A DNA stretch of 64,000 nucleotides. Origin: Bacteroidales bacterium. Its GTDB lineage: Bacteria; Bacteroidota; Bacteroidia; Bacteroidales; P3. The notes under the pieces are model-generated. The model ran no database searches, was not told the DNA's origin, and saw only the letters and a program-made list of their open reading frames with translations. Below are positions 9,188 through 17,545 of the stretch, one piece after another. How positions within the stretch are numbered: the first letter of the stretch is position 1; each line of letters starts with the position of its first letter. Location of the stretch: the NCBI GenBank assembly GCA_031272705.1, contig JAISTG010000013.1, positions 1 to 64,000 on the forward strand, written 5' to 3'. The translations under genes were made by a program, and so were the position numbers.

Positions 9188-9698
9188 ATTCTTTTAACGT
9201 TTTATATTTTCTGTCAATAATTTCCGGATACTTGCGAGATAACTTTGTATTGTCGGCAATTAAAACCGTATTCATTTTTAACCATTTTCCGAAAAGCATA
9301 TCCGACAAACTATCTCCTACCATTACGCTATTCTTAAAGCGTATTTCGGGATATATTTTGCGGGCTTGAAGTCCCATTCCAACTTTTGGTTTTCGGCAAA
9401 AAGAATTATCGCACTCCAAAGCCGAACAATGTAACACGCAATCTATTCTTCCTCCATTTATGGTTACCTCCTGTTTCATTTTTTCAGTGATATGGCAAAA
9501 GTCTTCCTCTGTCATAAGTCCTTTTCCTATGCCTTGCTGATTTGTTACCACTATTATTCTGTGGAAAAACGGCGAAAGTATACTCAAAGCCTCAAGAACG
9601 TTATCTTCAAATACAAATTCACTCCATTGACATACGTATCCGTCAATGATTCTTTTGTTTATAACTCCGTCCCTGTCTAAAAATAAGGTAGGTTTCAA
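9153..9698 (-). CDS. gmhB: HAD phosphatase, GmhB/HisB-N type
   Basis: A 181-aa HAD-family phosphatase, probably D-glycero-D-manno-heptose 1,7-bisphosphate 7-phosphatase or a related sugar-phosphate phosphatase. The nucleophile motif DRDGVIN has Asp8 and Asp10. VVTNQQGIGKG is motif II, and the zinc-binding loop holds C87, H90 and/or C91, C96 and C101 ahead of RKPKVGM. The start is a TTG codon at 9698: the upstream stop of the GlmU-like gene leaves no ATG in frame, and the family begins exactly at KPTLFLDRDG. It lies 6 bp after the GlmU-like gene. Substrate assignment is by family only. Confidence 0.82.
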   Translation of the reverse strand: MKPTLFLDRDGVINKRIIDGYVCQWSEFVFEDNVLEALSILSPFFHRIIVVTNQQGIGKGLMTEEDFCHITEKMKQEVTINGGRIDCVLHCSALECDNSFCRKPKVGMGLQARKIYPEIRFKNSVMVGDSLSDMLFGKWLKMNTVLIADNTKLSRKYPEIIDRKYKTLKEYAQYVKNKGGM

Positions 9699-9704
9699 TG
9701 ATTT

Positions 9705-10889
9705 CTATTTAAGGTGTTTATTTTTCAATGTAAGTTCAAAGACATTCCGCAAAATTCTTTCTTCAATATCGGAGAATGTCATTTCTCTCCGCATATACAT
9801 TCTGCGAGCAACATCCACCGCTTTATCAAAATCATATATCTTTAAGCCACTTTGTCCTCCCCAAACAAAGGAAGGTATAAAGTTTCTTTGATAGCCGTGT
9901 CCAAAAACATTGGAAGATACTCCCACAATAGTACCTGTATTGAACATTGTGTTAATTCCGCATTTGGCATGGTCAGCCATAATCGTTCCACAAAAAGTTT
10001 GACCGGTCGGAATGAAAGTATTTTGAGCAATAGACCACAAACGTACCTCTTCATAAGTATTTTTCAGGTTGGAAGCATTTGTATCCGCTCCAATGTTACA
10101 CCATTCGCCTATGACGCTATTACCCATGAATCCATCGTGAGCCTTGTTTGAATACCCCAAAATCACTACATTAGCCAACTCTCCGCCTACTTTGGAATAC
10201 GGACCAAGTGTTGTAGCACCGTAAATCTTTGCACTGAGTTTCAATACCGAATGTTCACACATTGCAAATGGTCCCCTAACAACCGAATTCTCCATTATCT
10301 CGGCATCCTTACCTATATATATAACGCCTTCGCGTGCATTCAGCGTTGCACATTCAACAGTTGCTCCTTCTTCTATGAAGATACGTTCGGGGCAAATGAC
10401 TTTATTGCTTTCGCTTATTGGAGCAGATTTCCTTCCTTTTGTAATCAGGACAAAATCATCGTTTATAGCACGTTCGTTCATTACAAATATATCCCACGGA
10501 TTTACAATTTGTATATAATCAATGTTCCCAATATCAATCCGTTCCGATATTTCAGCCTCATCAGACAGGAATTCGTCTTTGGTTTTGTGCATTGCGATTA
10601 TGTTATCGCCTACAATTAGGGTTTGATGAGGCTGTAAGGCTTTCACCTTTTCTATAATGCTGTCCGTCGGACACACAGATCCGTTTATCAAAATCATTGA
10701 ATCCGAAAGTTCTATCGGATATTTCTCACTCAAATAATCTTCTGTGAGGGTTGAAGTTTTACAACCGAGATATTTTTCCCACTTTTCCCTGATGGTTAAT
10801 ATCCCTACACGGATTTCACATACGGGACGGATGTATGTTAGTGGTTTAAGGCTGTCGCGAGATGCGTCATCAAAAATAATGTAATTCAT
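9705..10889 (-). CDS. GlmU-like sugar-nucleotidyltransferase with left-handed beta-helix
   Basis: A 394-aa protein of the Bacteroidota GlmU-like family. The N-terminal part (MNYIIFDDASRDSLKPLTYIRPVCEIRVGILTIREKW) replaces the usual LAAGxGTRM nucleotidyltransferase loop. From about 165 to 330 there is a hexapeptide-repeat helix (EEGATVECATLNAREGVIYIGKDAEIMENS). The C-terminal HGYQRNFIPSFVWGG is typical of this subfamily. It probably activates or acetylates a phosphosugar for envelope synthesis; the reaction is not proven. It is the first gene of the operon with GmhB-like, MORN protein and gpsA. No consensus promoter is visible. Confidence 0.75.
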   Translation of the reverse strand: MNYIIFDDASRDSLKPLTYIRPVCEIRVGILTIREKWEKYLGCKTSTLTEDYLSEKYPIELSDSMILINGSVCPTDSIIEKVKALQPHQTLIVGDNIIAMHKTKDEFLSDEAEISERIDIGNIDYIQIVNPWDIFVMNERAINDDFVLITKGRKSAPISESNKVICPERIFIEEGATVECATLNAREGVIYIGKDAEIMENSVVRGPFAMCEHSVLKLSAKIYGATTLGPYSKVGGELANVVILGYSNKAHDGFMGNSVIGEWCNIGADTNASNLKNTYEEVRLWSIAQNTFIPTGQTFCGTIMADHAKCGINTMFNTGTIVGVSSNVFGHGYQRNFIPSFVWGGQSGLKIYDFDKAVDVARRMYMRREMTFSDIEERILRNVFELTLKNKHLK

Positions 10890-10956
10890 ATTGTTTTGTT
10901 GTTAATTTATTGTAATAACGTATTTTTTTGTTTTATGTTGTGTTTTTTAATGTACA

Positions 10957-10990
10957 AAAAAAGCCCTATCGGTTTTTGACAGGACTTTAT
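10957..10990 (-). terminator. Terminator of rpmE2
   Basis: On the minus strand AGTCCTGTC pairs with GATAGGGCT (two G-U pairs) around a short loop, followed by seven Ts. Confidence 0.8.
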
Positions 10991-11008
10991 TGTAATTAAC
11001 CATATTTT

Positions 11009-11269
11009 TTAGAGCGAAGGTTTTTTACGATTCTTGTATTTGCTTTCAAACTTATCAACACGTCCTGCCGTATCTACGAGTTTGACTTTTCCTGTAAAGA
11101 ACGGGTGAGACGTATTGGAGATTTCCAGTTTTATAAGAGGGTATTTAACTCCGTCAATTTCAATCTCATCTTTTGTATTTGCACAAGAGCGAACAAGAAA
11201 CATTTCTTCGTTTGATGTGTCTTTGAAAGCACAAATACGATAACTTTTTGGATGAATATCTTTCTTCAT
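11009..11269 (-). CDS. rpmE2: 50S ribosomal protein L31 type B
   Basis: An 86-aa L31 of the zinc-free (type B) form: [20 protein letters not shown] at the start, [21 protein letters not shown] in the conserved middle, and none of the CxxC pairs of the zinc-binding form. It is monocistronic, with a clear promoter (11343-11351) and terminator. Confidence 0.95.
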   Translation of the reverse strand: MKKDIHPKSYRICAFKDTSNEEMFLVRSCANTKDEIEIDGVKYPLIKLEISNTSHPFFTGKVKLVDTAGRVDKFESKYKNRKKPSL

Positions 11270-11342
11270 TTTACTTTGATTATTAGCCGTTTAGCCATTA
11301 TACTAAACGATTTTAATTAACATTTTACTTTATTTTCAGGTT

Positions 11343-11351
11343 GCAAAAGTA
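11343..11351 (-). promoter_or_regulatory. Promoter of rpmE2
   Basis: Minus strand TACTTTTGC, perfect -7 word, about 75 bp before the ATG. Between here and 11600 the spacer holds no gene that I can support. Confidence 0.75.
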
Positions 11352-11623
11352 CAACTTTTTTTTCAATTACCAAAGTTTTGTTAATAAAAATTATGATAAA
11401 CGCACGAAAATTTCCCCCAAAATAGATATTTATACTTGTATATAGAAATTTGATCTTATATTAGCGACACAACTTAACTTGCGGAATTCTAAGGTAAAAA
11501 ATAATTTTTTTGACTTTTCCTTAGGTTCGTGGTTTTACATAACTCTATTAGTCTTTAAGCATATAAATAAGTATTTATTCCAACTTTCAATAGCAGTTTG
11601 ATTGTTAATCCCTAAAAAAATTG

Positions 11624-11632
11624 TACTTTTGC
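11624..11632 (+). promoter_or_regulatory. Promoter of the Fic / restriction-modification operon
   Basis: TACTTTTGC with TTG at 11602-11604, spacing 19 bp. The Fic ATG is 60 bp downstream. The promoter is of host type although the operon looks foreign. Confidence 0.75.
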
Positions 11633-11691
11633 AATCATTAAAAAGAGAATATTTTTCTCTTAAAGTATCTTGAACCTAAAATTTTAATATT

Positions 11692-12423
11692 ATGTTATTT
11701 GCAGAGAATAGTTTGCTCACATATTTAACTGACGAAAAGCAATCAAGACGCAAAGGTGGCTTGTATCACAAAACGCAGGTAGATCTTGCCTACAATTCAA
11801 ATCGTATTGAGGGCAGTCGCCTGACCGAAGAACAGACCCGCTATATTTTTGAAACACGCACCATTGGTTTCAAAGACGAAGAAGCCGTTCCGATAGATGA
11901 TATTATTGAAACATCCAATCACTTCGTCGCGTTTGACTATTTGCTTGATACCGTTAAAAATCATCTGACAAACGACTTTATCAAAGACTTTCACCGCATT
12001 TTGAAAACAAGCACTTCCGATACTGCAAAACCTTGGTTTCGGGTTGGCGACTGGAAAAAACTTGCCAATGAAGTCGGCGGGACAGAAACCACAAAGCCCG
12101 AAGAAGTTGAAAAAGAAATGAATAAATTGAATGATTGGTACAGTTCCCTGTCTGAAATCATGTTTGAAAATATCGTCGAATACCATTATTGCTTCGAGAA
12201 AATCCACCCATTTCAAGATGACAACGGCAGAATTGGACGGTTGATAATGTTTCGTGAATGTCTGCAAAACGGCGTTGTTCCGTTTATTATTGACGAGCGG
12301 CACAAACAGTTCTACTATCGCGGCTTAAAGGAATTTGCAACGGTAAGAGGTTATTTACTTGATACTTGCCTTTCGGCACAGGATACTTATAAGGAGTGGA
12401 TTAAGTATTTTTATGGGAAATAA
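11692..12423 (+). CDS. Fic family protein (class II, N-terminal inhibitory helix)
   Basis: A 243-aa Fic protein; the family typically transfers AMP to Ser, Thr or Tyr of target proteins. The active-site motif HPFQDDNGRIGR is at 172-183. It keeps the catalytic His172, Asn and Arg residues but has Asp where most members have Gly (HPFxDGNGR). The sequence SNRIEG at 36-41 fits the inhibitory (S/T)xxxE(G/N) motif placed N-terminally, as in class II Fic proteins. It ends 18 bp before the restriction-methylation gene and shares its promoter, so it is likely part of the same defence module. There is no separate antitoxin. Confidence 0.88.
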   Translation: MLFAENSLLTYLTDEKQSRRKGGLYHKTQVDLAYNSNRIEGSRLTEEQTRYIFETRTIGFKDEEAVPIDDIIETSNHFVAFDYLLDTVKNHLTNDFIKDFHRILKTSTSDTAKPWFRVGDWKKLANEVGGTETTKPEEVEKEMNKLNDWYSSLSEIMFENIVEYHYCFEKIHPFQDDNGRIGRLIMFRECLQNGVVPFIIDERHKQFYYRGLKEFATVRGYLLDTCLSAQDTYKEWIKYFYGK

Positions 12424-12441
12424 AAAAATAGAAGGAAAAAT

Positions 12442-14463
12442 ATGAAATATACTCTCGAACAGCAGGTAAACAACCGGGTAAACGATACCCTTAGGAAATT
12501 GGGGCTGAAAGACAATGAAATCGGCTTCGAAAGCAATATGAGCGATTACTTGAAAGAAGCGCTCCGTGGTTCTGCCAAAACGCAGAACAAAACCAATTTC
12601 GGCAAGCCCGACTTTATCATTGAAAAGTATAAAACCAGCAAAATAGCGGGGCGTTACATCCCCGTGCTGATTGAAGACAAGTTGCACAATAATAAACTGA
12701 TTGCCTCAAATAAAGACGGCATTAAACGCGATGAGGCATCCATTCGCGGTTTTGCGGTGAATGGCGCCATCAATTATGCCACATCTGCCATTGCAAGCAA
12801 AAAATATGACGAAGCCGTAGCTATTGGCATCACAGGCGAAAGCGCCGAAGAAATCCGTATTAAGGTTTATTATGTTTACGGCTCAACCTTTGATTCGGTG
12901 AAAGAAATGCCATCATATACCACGCTTAATTTCCTTGAAAACGAAAATACCTTTGCCCAATTCTACAAAGATGCCACCCTCACCGAAGAGGAAAAACACC
13001 GCATACTCATTGACAGCCGCGAAAAACTCGGCAAATACTCCAAAGAACTTAACAAACTGATGCACGACCACGCCATCACCGCCCCGCAACGGGTGCTGTA
13101 TGTGTCGGGAATGTTGCTTTCAATGCAGGATATTGACGGTATGAACATCAAGGGATTAACCCCCGATGACCTGAAGGGTGCCGGCGGTAATCAACGCGAC
13201 GGTTTGAAAGTGACGGCCCAGATAGCCGATTTTTTGTCGGCAAAGCAAATTCCTGCAAACAAAAGGGCGCTGATGCTGGCAAGTTTTGCTGAAATATCGA
13301 AAGACGAACAGCGCGATGAAGTGCAGAAGTTAAACCCTGCCGTTGCCCGCAATCTCGACAGCAAGGCAAGCATCAACAAGCAAATTTTCACCTACATTTA
13401 CCAAAACATTTTTACCAGCATTGACGCAATGGCAGGGCATCTTGATATTATGGGCGAGATGTATTCCGAATTTCTGAAATACGCGCTGGGCGACGGCAAA
13501 GAAATCGGCATCGTTCTCACCCCGCCTTATGTTACCAAAATGATGGCGGAAATACTGAACGTGAACATGGACGACCGCGTAATGGACCTTGCCACCGGCT
13601 CGGCTTCATTCCTTATTTCGTCAATGGAAATGATGATTAACCAAACGGAGACCAAACTGTCGAAAGGTTCTACTGCCGCCAACAATAAAATTCAAAAGAT
13701 AAAACAGGAACAACTCTTGGGCGTGGAACTGAACGCCGAAATGTACACCCTTGCCACCACCAATATGATTTTGCGCGGCGACGGCTCGGCACGCATCGAA
13801 AAAGGTTCTTCTTTTGACCGCCCAGAATCTCTTTACAAAGATTTTGCCGCCACCAAACTCCTGCTCAACCCGCCTTTCTCTTACGACGAAAACGGAATGC
13901 CCTTTATTGCCTTTGGCTTAAAGCAGATGCAACGAGGCGGCAGGGCGGCAATTATTATTCAGGACAGCGCGGGCAGTGGTAAAGCCGTCCGCTCCACTAC
14001 CGAAATGCTGCGAAACAACACCCTCGTTGCAAGCATAAAGATGCCCACCGACCTGTTTCAACCTATGGCGGGCGTGCAGACAAGCATTTATGTTTTGGAA
14101 GCAGGCACGCCGCACGATGTGCAAAAAACCGTGAAGTTTATAGACTTCCGCAACGACGGCTACAAACGCACTTCGCGCTCGCTCAACGAAACCGACCACC
14201 CTCAACAGCGCTATGCCGATGTGGTGAAAATATTCAAGGCGGGAAGGCAGGCGCAGGTGGAAGCCGCGTGGAACCTGGACGAAACGTATGTAGAGGACTT
14301 TATTACCCTCAACGGTAACGACTGGAACTTTGACCAGCACAAGCGAATAGACACCCGCCCCACTTTACAGGACTTCAAACGCACCGTTGCCGACTACCTT
14401 GCGTGGGAAGTGAGCAACATACTGAAACAGCAAAACGCAGCGGAGGACGGCTTGGGAAAATAG
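12442..14463 (+). CDS. BcgI-like fused restriction endonuclease / N6-adenine methyltransferase
   Basis: A 673-aa protein. The N-terminal region has a PD-(D/E)xK-like nuclease pattern (KPDF at 55-58 and VLIEDK ending at 80). The methyltransferase domain has motif I DLATGSASF (382-390), the adenosine-binding acidic GVELN (428-431) and catalytic NPPF (476-479). Endonuclease plus gamma-class methylase in one chain, followed by a separate specificity gene, is the architecture of type IIB systems such as BcgI. RBS-like GAAGGA lies just upstream. Base composition is clearly GC-richer than the surroundings. Whether it cleaves on both sides of its site is inference from architecture. Confidence 0.85.
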   Translation: MKYTLEQQVNNRVNDTLRKLGLKDNEIGFESNMSDYLKEALRGSAKTQNKTNFGKPDFIIEKYKTSKIAGRYIPVLIEDKLHNNKLIASNKDGIKRDEASIRGFAVNGAINYATSAIASKKYDEAVAIGITGESAEEIRIKVYYVYGSTFDSVKEMPSYTTLNFLENENTFAQFYKDATLTEEEKHRILIDSREKLGKYSKELNKLMHDHAITAPQRVLYVSGMLLSMQDIDGMNIKGLTPDDLKGAGGNQRDGLKVTAQIADFLSAKQIPANKRALMLASFAEISKDEQRDEVQKLNPAVARNLDSKASINKQIFTYIYQNIFTSIDAMAGHLDIMGEMYSEFLKYALGDGKEIGIVLTPPYVTKMMAEILNVNMDDRVMDLATGSASFLISSMEMMINQTETKLSKGSTAANNKIQKIKQEQLLGVELNAEMYTLATTNMILRGDGSARIEKGSSFDRPESLYKDFAATKLLLNPPFSYDENGMPFIAFGLKQMQRGGRAAIIIQDSAGSGKAVRSTTEMLRNNTLVASIKMPTDLFQPMAGVQTSIYVLEAGTPHDVQKTVKFIDFRNDGYKRTSRSLNETDHPQQRYADVVKIFKAGRQAQVEAAWNLDETYVEDFITLNGNDWNFDQHKRIDTRPTLQDFKRTVADYLAWEVSNILKQQNAAEDGLGK

Positions 14464-15614
14464 ATGCCCCGCTTAACCGAAAACTGCAACAGGTTAAGTG
14501 GGGCGAATTTGAAATTGGCAGGTTGTTTTCAAGTGAAAATGGAAATTTTGACATTCAAAAAGAACATTTGAACGGGAGGGGATATTTTGTTGTTTCTGCG
14601 GGCGAAACGGATAATGGAATTATAGGTAAAACAGATATAGACGCAAAAGTATTTGACGCCCAAACGATAACTGTTGATATGTTTGGAAATGTCTTTTATC
14701 GTAATTTCAAATATAAAATGGTAACACACGCCAGAGTTTTTAGTTTGAAAGCGAACAAGCAGATTACAGATAATCAGGGCTTGTTTTTGGCAAACTCAAT
14801 GCTGTTTTTCAAAAAATTGTTTGGTTATGAAAATATGTGTTCGTGGGAAAAAGTTAAGGGCAAAAAAATCCAACTTCCCCTCACCGCCTCCGACGAGATA
14901 GATTTTGAGTTTATGGAAAATTTCATCGCTGAACTGGAGGTTCAACGCGTCGCTGAACTGGAGGCATATCTATCTGCTACCGGCTTGAAGGATTACACGC
15001 TTACCGCCGAAGAAGAGGCGGCAGTAAGGGAGTTTGAGAAAGTGGAGTGGGGAGAGTTTGAGATTGGCAGGTTGTTTGAAATATTGGACTTAAAGTTCAA
15101 GAAAAGCGTTTTTGACAAAATCAACGATATTTCAAAAATCAAAACCAAAGAATTTGATTTGCCATTAGTAAATGCAAAAAATGGCGATAATGGCGTTATG
15201 TATTACGGCAGAAGTAAAGATTTTGATATTGCCGAAATGACACTTGATATTGTTAATGACGGTGCGGTTTCAACAGGAAATGTTTATATTCAACCGCAAA
15301 AAACAGGTGTTTTATACAATGCTTATTTGGTAAAACCAAATTTTGAAAATGTAAATATCAAAACTTTGCTGTTTTTTGCTGCAACAATTGAAAAATCAAT
15401 CAAACTAAAATTTGGTTATGAGAATAAAGCAAGTTGGGAAAAGGTAAAAAAAGAGAAAATCCAACTCCCCACCAGAAATGGCAACATAGATTATTCCTTT
15501 ATGGAGTTATTTATCTCTGCCATTCAAAAAAGGGTAATAGCCGATGTGGTGCGGTATGCCGACAGGAAGATAGAGGCAACAAAGGAATTTTCTGTTGGAA
15601 GAGGACAAAAATAA
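14403..15614 (+). CDS. Specificity (S) subunit of BcgI-like restriction-modification system
   Basis: A protein of up to 403 aa that selects the DNA target. It has two target-recognition halves, each opening with the same block: VKWGEFEIGRLF at about 32 and VEWGEFEIGRLF at about 215. Each half ends in FGYEN..SWEKVK..KIQLP. A charged helical spacer (ELEAYLSATGLKDYTLTAEEE) joins them, as in type I and IIB S proteins. The open frame starts with GTG at 14403, 61 bp inside the methylase gene; the true start could be slightly later, but no ATG precedes the first conserved block in this frame. The two recognition halves are more AT-rich than the methylase gene. Confidence 0.85.
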   Translation: MGSEQHTETAKRSGGRLGKIDAPLNRKLQQVKWGEFEIGRLFSSENGNFDIQKEHLNGRGYFVVSAGETDNGIIGKTDIDAKVFDAQTITVDMFGNVFYRNFKYKMVTHARVFSLKANKQITDNQGLFLANSMLFFKKLFGYENMCSWEKVKGKKIQLPLTASDEIDFEFMENFIAELEVQRVAELEAYLSATGLKDYTLTAEEEAAVREFEKVEWGEFEIGRLFEILDLKFKKSVFDKINDISKIKTKEFDLPLVNAKNGDNGVMYYGRSKDFDIAEMTLDIVNDGAVSTGNVYIQPQKTGVLYNAYLVKPNFENVNIKTLLFFAATIEKSIKLKFGYENKASWEKVKKEKIQLPTRNGNIDYSFMELFISAIQKRVIADVVRYADRKIEATKEFSVGRGQK

Positions 15615-15640
15615 AAGTAAAATCGGTATACATTAGATTT

Positions 15641-15675
15641 AAAGGGCGTTTCGTAAAAATGAAACGCCCTTTTAG
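15641..15675. terminator. Terminator of the restriction-modification operon
   Basis: A 12-bp perfect stem AAAGGGCGTTTC / GAAACGCCCTTT with an 8-nt loop and a T-run on the plus strand. Confidence 0.9.
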
Positions 15676-15723
15676 TTTAACAAATCCTGATTATAAAAAA
15701 TTAGTTGTTTCAAAAACTTTTTG

Positions 15724-15732
15724 TACCTTTGC
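15724..15732 (+). promoter_or_regulatory. Promoter of exported nitroreductase
   Basis: TACCTTTGC, perfect -7 word, 38 bp before the ATG at 15771. Confidence 0.75.
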
Positions 15733-15770
15733 AGCCTGTTTTTTTAATAATCATAAAATACGAAAGAAAA

Positions 15771-16445
15771 ATGAAAAAAATGTTTTCAATGGCTATTATT
15801 TCAGCCTTTTGTCTTGGAGTAAATGCTCAAACTGTTAGAATACAACAGTCAATTACCCCTACTTCGGAAGATTCTAAGGTAATAAATCTTCCTAAACCTC
15901 GTAAAGAAGGTGGCAAACCTTTAATGAACTGCTTGAACGAACGGAAATCAATACGTAAATTCAGTGAAAAGCCGCTGGATTTGCAGGTTTTGGCGGATTT
16001 ACTTTGGGCTTCTTACGGCATAAGCCGTGAGGACGGACGCAGAACCGCACCAACCGCTCGTAATGCACAGGACATATCAATTTATGTCGTTATGGAAAGC
16101 GGTATCTACCTGTGGGAAAGCACTAAAAATGTACTTATTCTAATAGAAAAGGGAGATTTCCGCAAGGAAACAGGACCTCAGGAATTCGTACCAACGGCTC
16201 AATGGAACATCGCCATAGTTTCCGATTTGAGTAAGTACGGAGATGTTAAGGATGTGGCGGCTGTTAAATACGGGGCTATGTCTGCGGGATATGTTTCGGA
16301 GAATATGTATCTGTATTGTGCGTCTTGTGATTTGGCAACGGTGGCTCGCGGAATGTTTAACCCCGAAGTGATGAATAAACTCTTGCGATTGAATGAAAAT
16401 GAAATGGTTATGCTGATTCATTCGGTCGGAATGATGAGCCGATAA
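15771..16445 (+). CDS. Exported SagB/ThcOx-type nitroreductase
   Basis: A 224-aa flavin-dependent nitroreductase-fold protein. The start is the ATG at 15771 because it gives a signal peptide (MKKMFSMAIISAFCLGVNAQ) and lies at the expected distance from the promoter. Family motifs are RKSIRKFSEKPLDLQVLADLLWASYGISR near the N-terminus, TAPTARNAQDI, and AVKYGAMSAGYVSENMYLYCASCDLATVARG, the FMN-fold helix of SagB-type members. An export signal on a flavoprotein of this type suggests periplasmic redox chemistry; the substrate is unknown. Monocistronic. Confidence 0.85.
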   Translation: MKKMFSMAIISAFCLGVNAQTVRIQQSITPTSEDSKVINLPKPRKEGGKPLMNCLNERKSIRKFSEKPLDLQVLADLLWASYGISREDGRRTAPTARNAQDISIYVVMESGIYLWESTKNVLILIEKGDFRKETGPQEFVPTAQWNIAIVSDLSKYGDVKDVAAVKYGAMSAGYVSENMYLYCASCDLATVARGMFNPEVMNKLLRLNENEMVMLIHSVGMMSR

Positions 16446-16468
16446 CCAAGATTTATACACCAAAAAGA

Positions 16469-16502
16469 AGAGACCGATATATTGTTATCGGTCTCTTTTT
16501 TT
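16469..16502. terminator. Terminator between nitroreductase and OMP gene
   Basis: Perfect 11-bp stem AGAGACCGATA / TATCGGTCTCT with a 6-nt loop, then eight Ts on the plus strand. The convergent OMP gene may use the reverse. Confidence 0.88.
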
Positions 16503-16532
16503 TAGTTCTCTCAATAAATTATTGTTTTTCTT

Positions 16533-17189
16533 TTAGAAAAACAGTCTGAAGCCCAAAGTAATATTTGGATTTAAGACAATTCCGAAACCTGAAGCCGAAG
16601 CCTTGTACTCATATCCCGCCATTGGCTTAGTAGTGTAGGTCGTATTCATAAAGGAAATGCTGCCTGCTCCCAAATGTAAGGCGATGTTGTCGGTTAAGTG
16701 GAAGTCAAAACTCAATGGCTGCAACTCTACACCAAATCCAAACAAGTCTCCTGTTGTTTCATTGCTTACAGAACCGACGGTTGTCTCCGTTGATTCTCCG
16801 CCAAACCCGATTGCAATGTAGAGGGCAGGGGCATAAACAAATTTATCACTCAAAGGCAGGAAATAATGTACCTGAGGAAGGAGTGAAAACGTGTTGGTTT
16901 TATCAACCGTTGTTGTGTTTGGAACGGATTCATCGGTAGTTTTGTCAAGGTCAAAGCCTATTCCAAGACCTATTGCCAAGTGATCCGTAACCATATACGC
17001 CGCATTCACACCGATACCGAAAGTAAAGGTGGAAGGTTGTTGAGTTGTGGTTGAGGTTCCGCCGTTTGTTATGGTAACATCGCTTGATGTTGTACCCAAA
17101 GACAGATTTCCGTCTATTAACCACTTTGATTGAGAGAAACCCAGCGTAGAAAACGCTGATAATGCTAATACTAAAAATACTTTTTTCAT
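16533..17189 (-). CDS. Outer-membrane beta-barrel protein (OmpX/PorT-like)
   Basis: A 218-aa protein with a signal peptide (MKKVFLVLALSAFSTLGFSQ), then alternating hydrophobic and polar strands with Gly and aromatic residues, and a terminal Phe (ITLGFRLFF) as in BAM-inserted barrels. Thr/Ser-rich loops occur near residues 35-55 and 90-105. It fits the small outer-membrane-beta-barrel families of Bacteroidota; function unknown. The 5' leader is about 95 nt and can fold in two ways (see finding). Confidence 0.8.
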   Translation of the reverse strand: MKKVFLVLALSAFSTLGFSQSKWLIDGNLSLGTTSSDVTITNGGTSTTTQQPSTFTFGIGVNAAYMVTDHLAIGLGIGFDLDKTTDESVPNTTTVDKTNTFSLLPQVHYFLPLSDKFVYAPALYIAIGFGGESTETTVGSVSNETTGDLFGFGVELQPLSFDFHLTDNIALHLGAGSISFMNTTYTTKPMAGYEYKASASGFGIVLNPNITLGFRLFF

Positions 17190-17210
17190 AGTAAAATGAA
17201 TTAAGTTTGG

Positions 17211-17271
17211 GCAGATTCTCCTCCGTCTGCGATAACTTTTTACTTAAATCCGTACGGGAGAAATACGGAGG
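17211..17271 (-). promoter_or_regulatory. Structured 5' leader of the OMP gene
   Basis: In the transcript, GCAGA and TCTGC (17211-17215 and 17226-17230) can close a hairpin whose loop contains CGGAGGAG. The alternative is pairing of CCTCCGT near the 5' end (complement of 17265-17271) with ACGGAGG (complement of 17220-17226). The two structures exclude each other. A regulatory role is only a hypothesis. Confidence 0.35.
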
Positions 17272-17290
17272 CGTCCTTAAAAAAGACGGT

Positions 17291-17299
17291 GCAAAAGTA
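17291..17299 (-). promoter_or_regulatory. Promoter of the OMP gene
   Basis: Minus strand TACTTTTGC, about 100 bp before the ATG, implying a long 5' leader. Confidence 0.75.
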
Positions 17300-17460
17300 C
17301 AAAAAAATATTTAATTGCACAATTTATTTTTTCTTTTGCATAGTTTTACGGATAACAGGGAACGAAGAAACGATACGCCTTTTTCAGCCGGCGACTACCG
17401 ATTTATCATATCCGAAAAGGGCGATTTTTAGTCTTTTGTAAGTGATTGATTAACAGAAGT

Positions 17461-17545
17461 CGGCGAATTGTCAAAAAAAGTACGGCGAAAAAAATATTTA
17501 TCTCCACGAAAAAAATATTTATCTCCACGAAAAATTTTTTTTTCG
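17461..17545. repeat. Family V phased array
   Basis: Units begin at 17461 (22 bp), 17483, 17504 and 17525 (21 bp each). The head word is CGGCGAA or CCACGAA, followed by an A-rich stretch and usually TATTTATCT. The last unit turns into its own reverse complement (CCACGAAAAA then TTTTTCGTGG), forming a strong hairpin. Degenerate words CCGGGAG and TCGGGTA continue at similar spacing to about 17600. It lies downstream of the HU/SPOR gene in the spacer 17300-17662, which has no gene. Confidence 0.7.
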
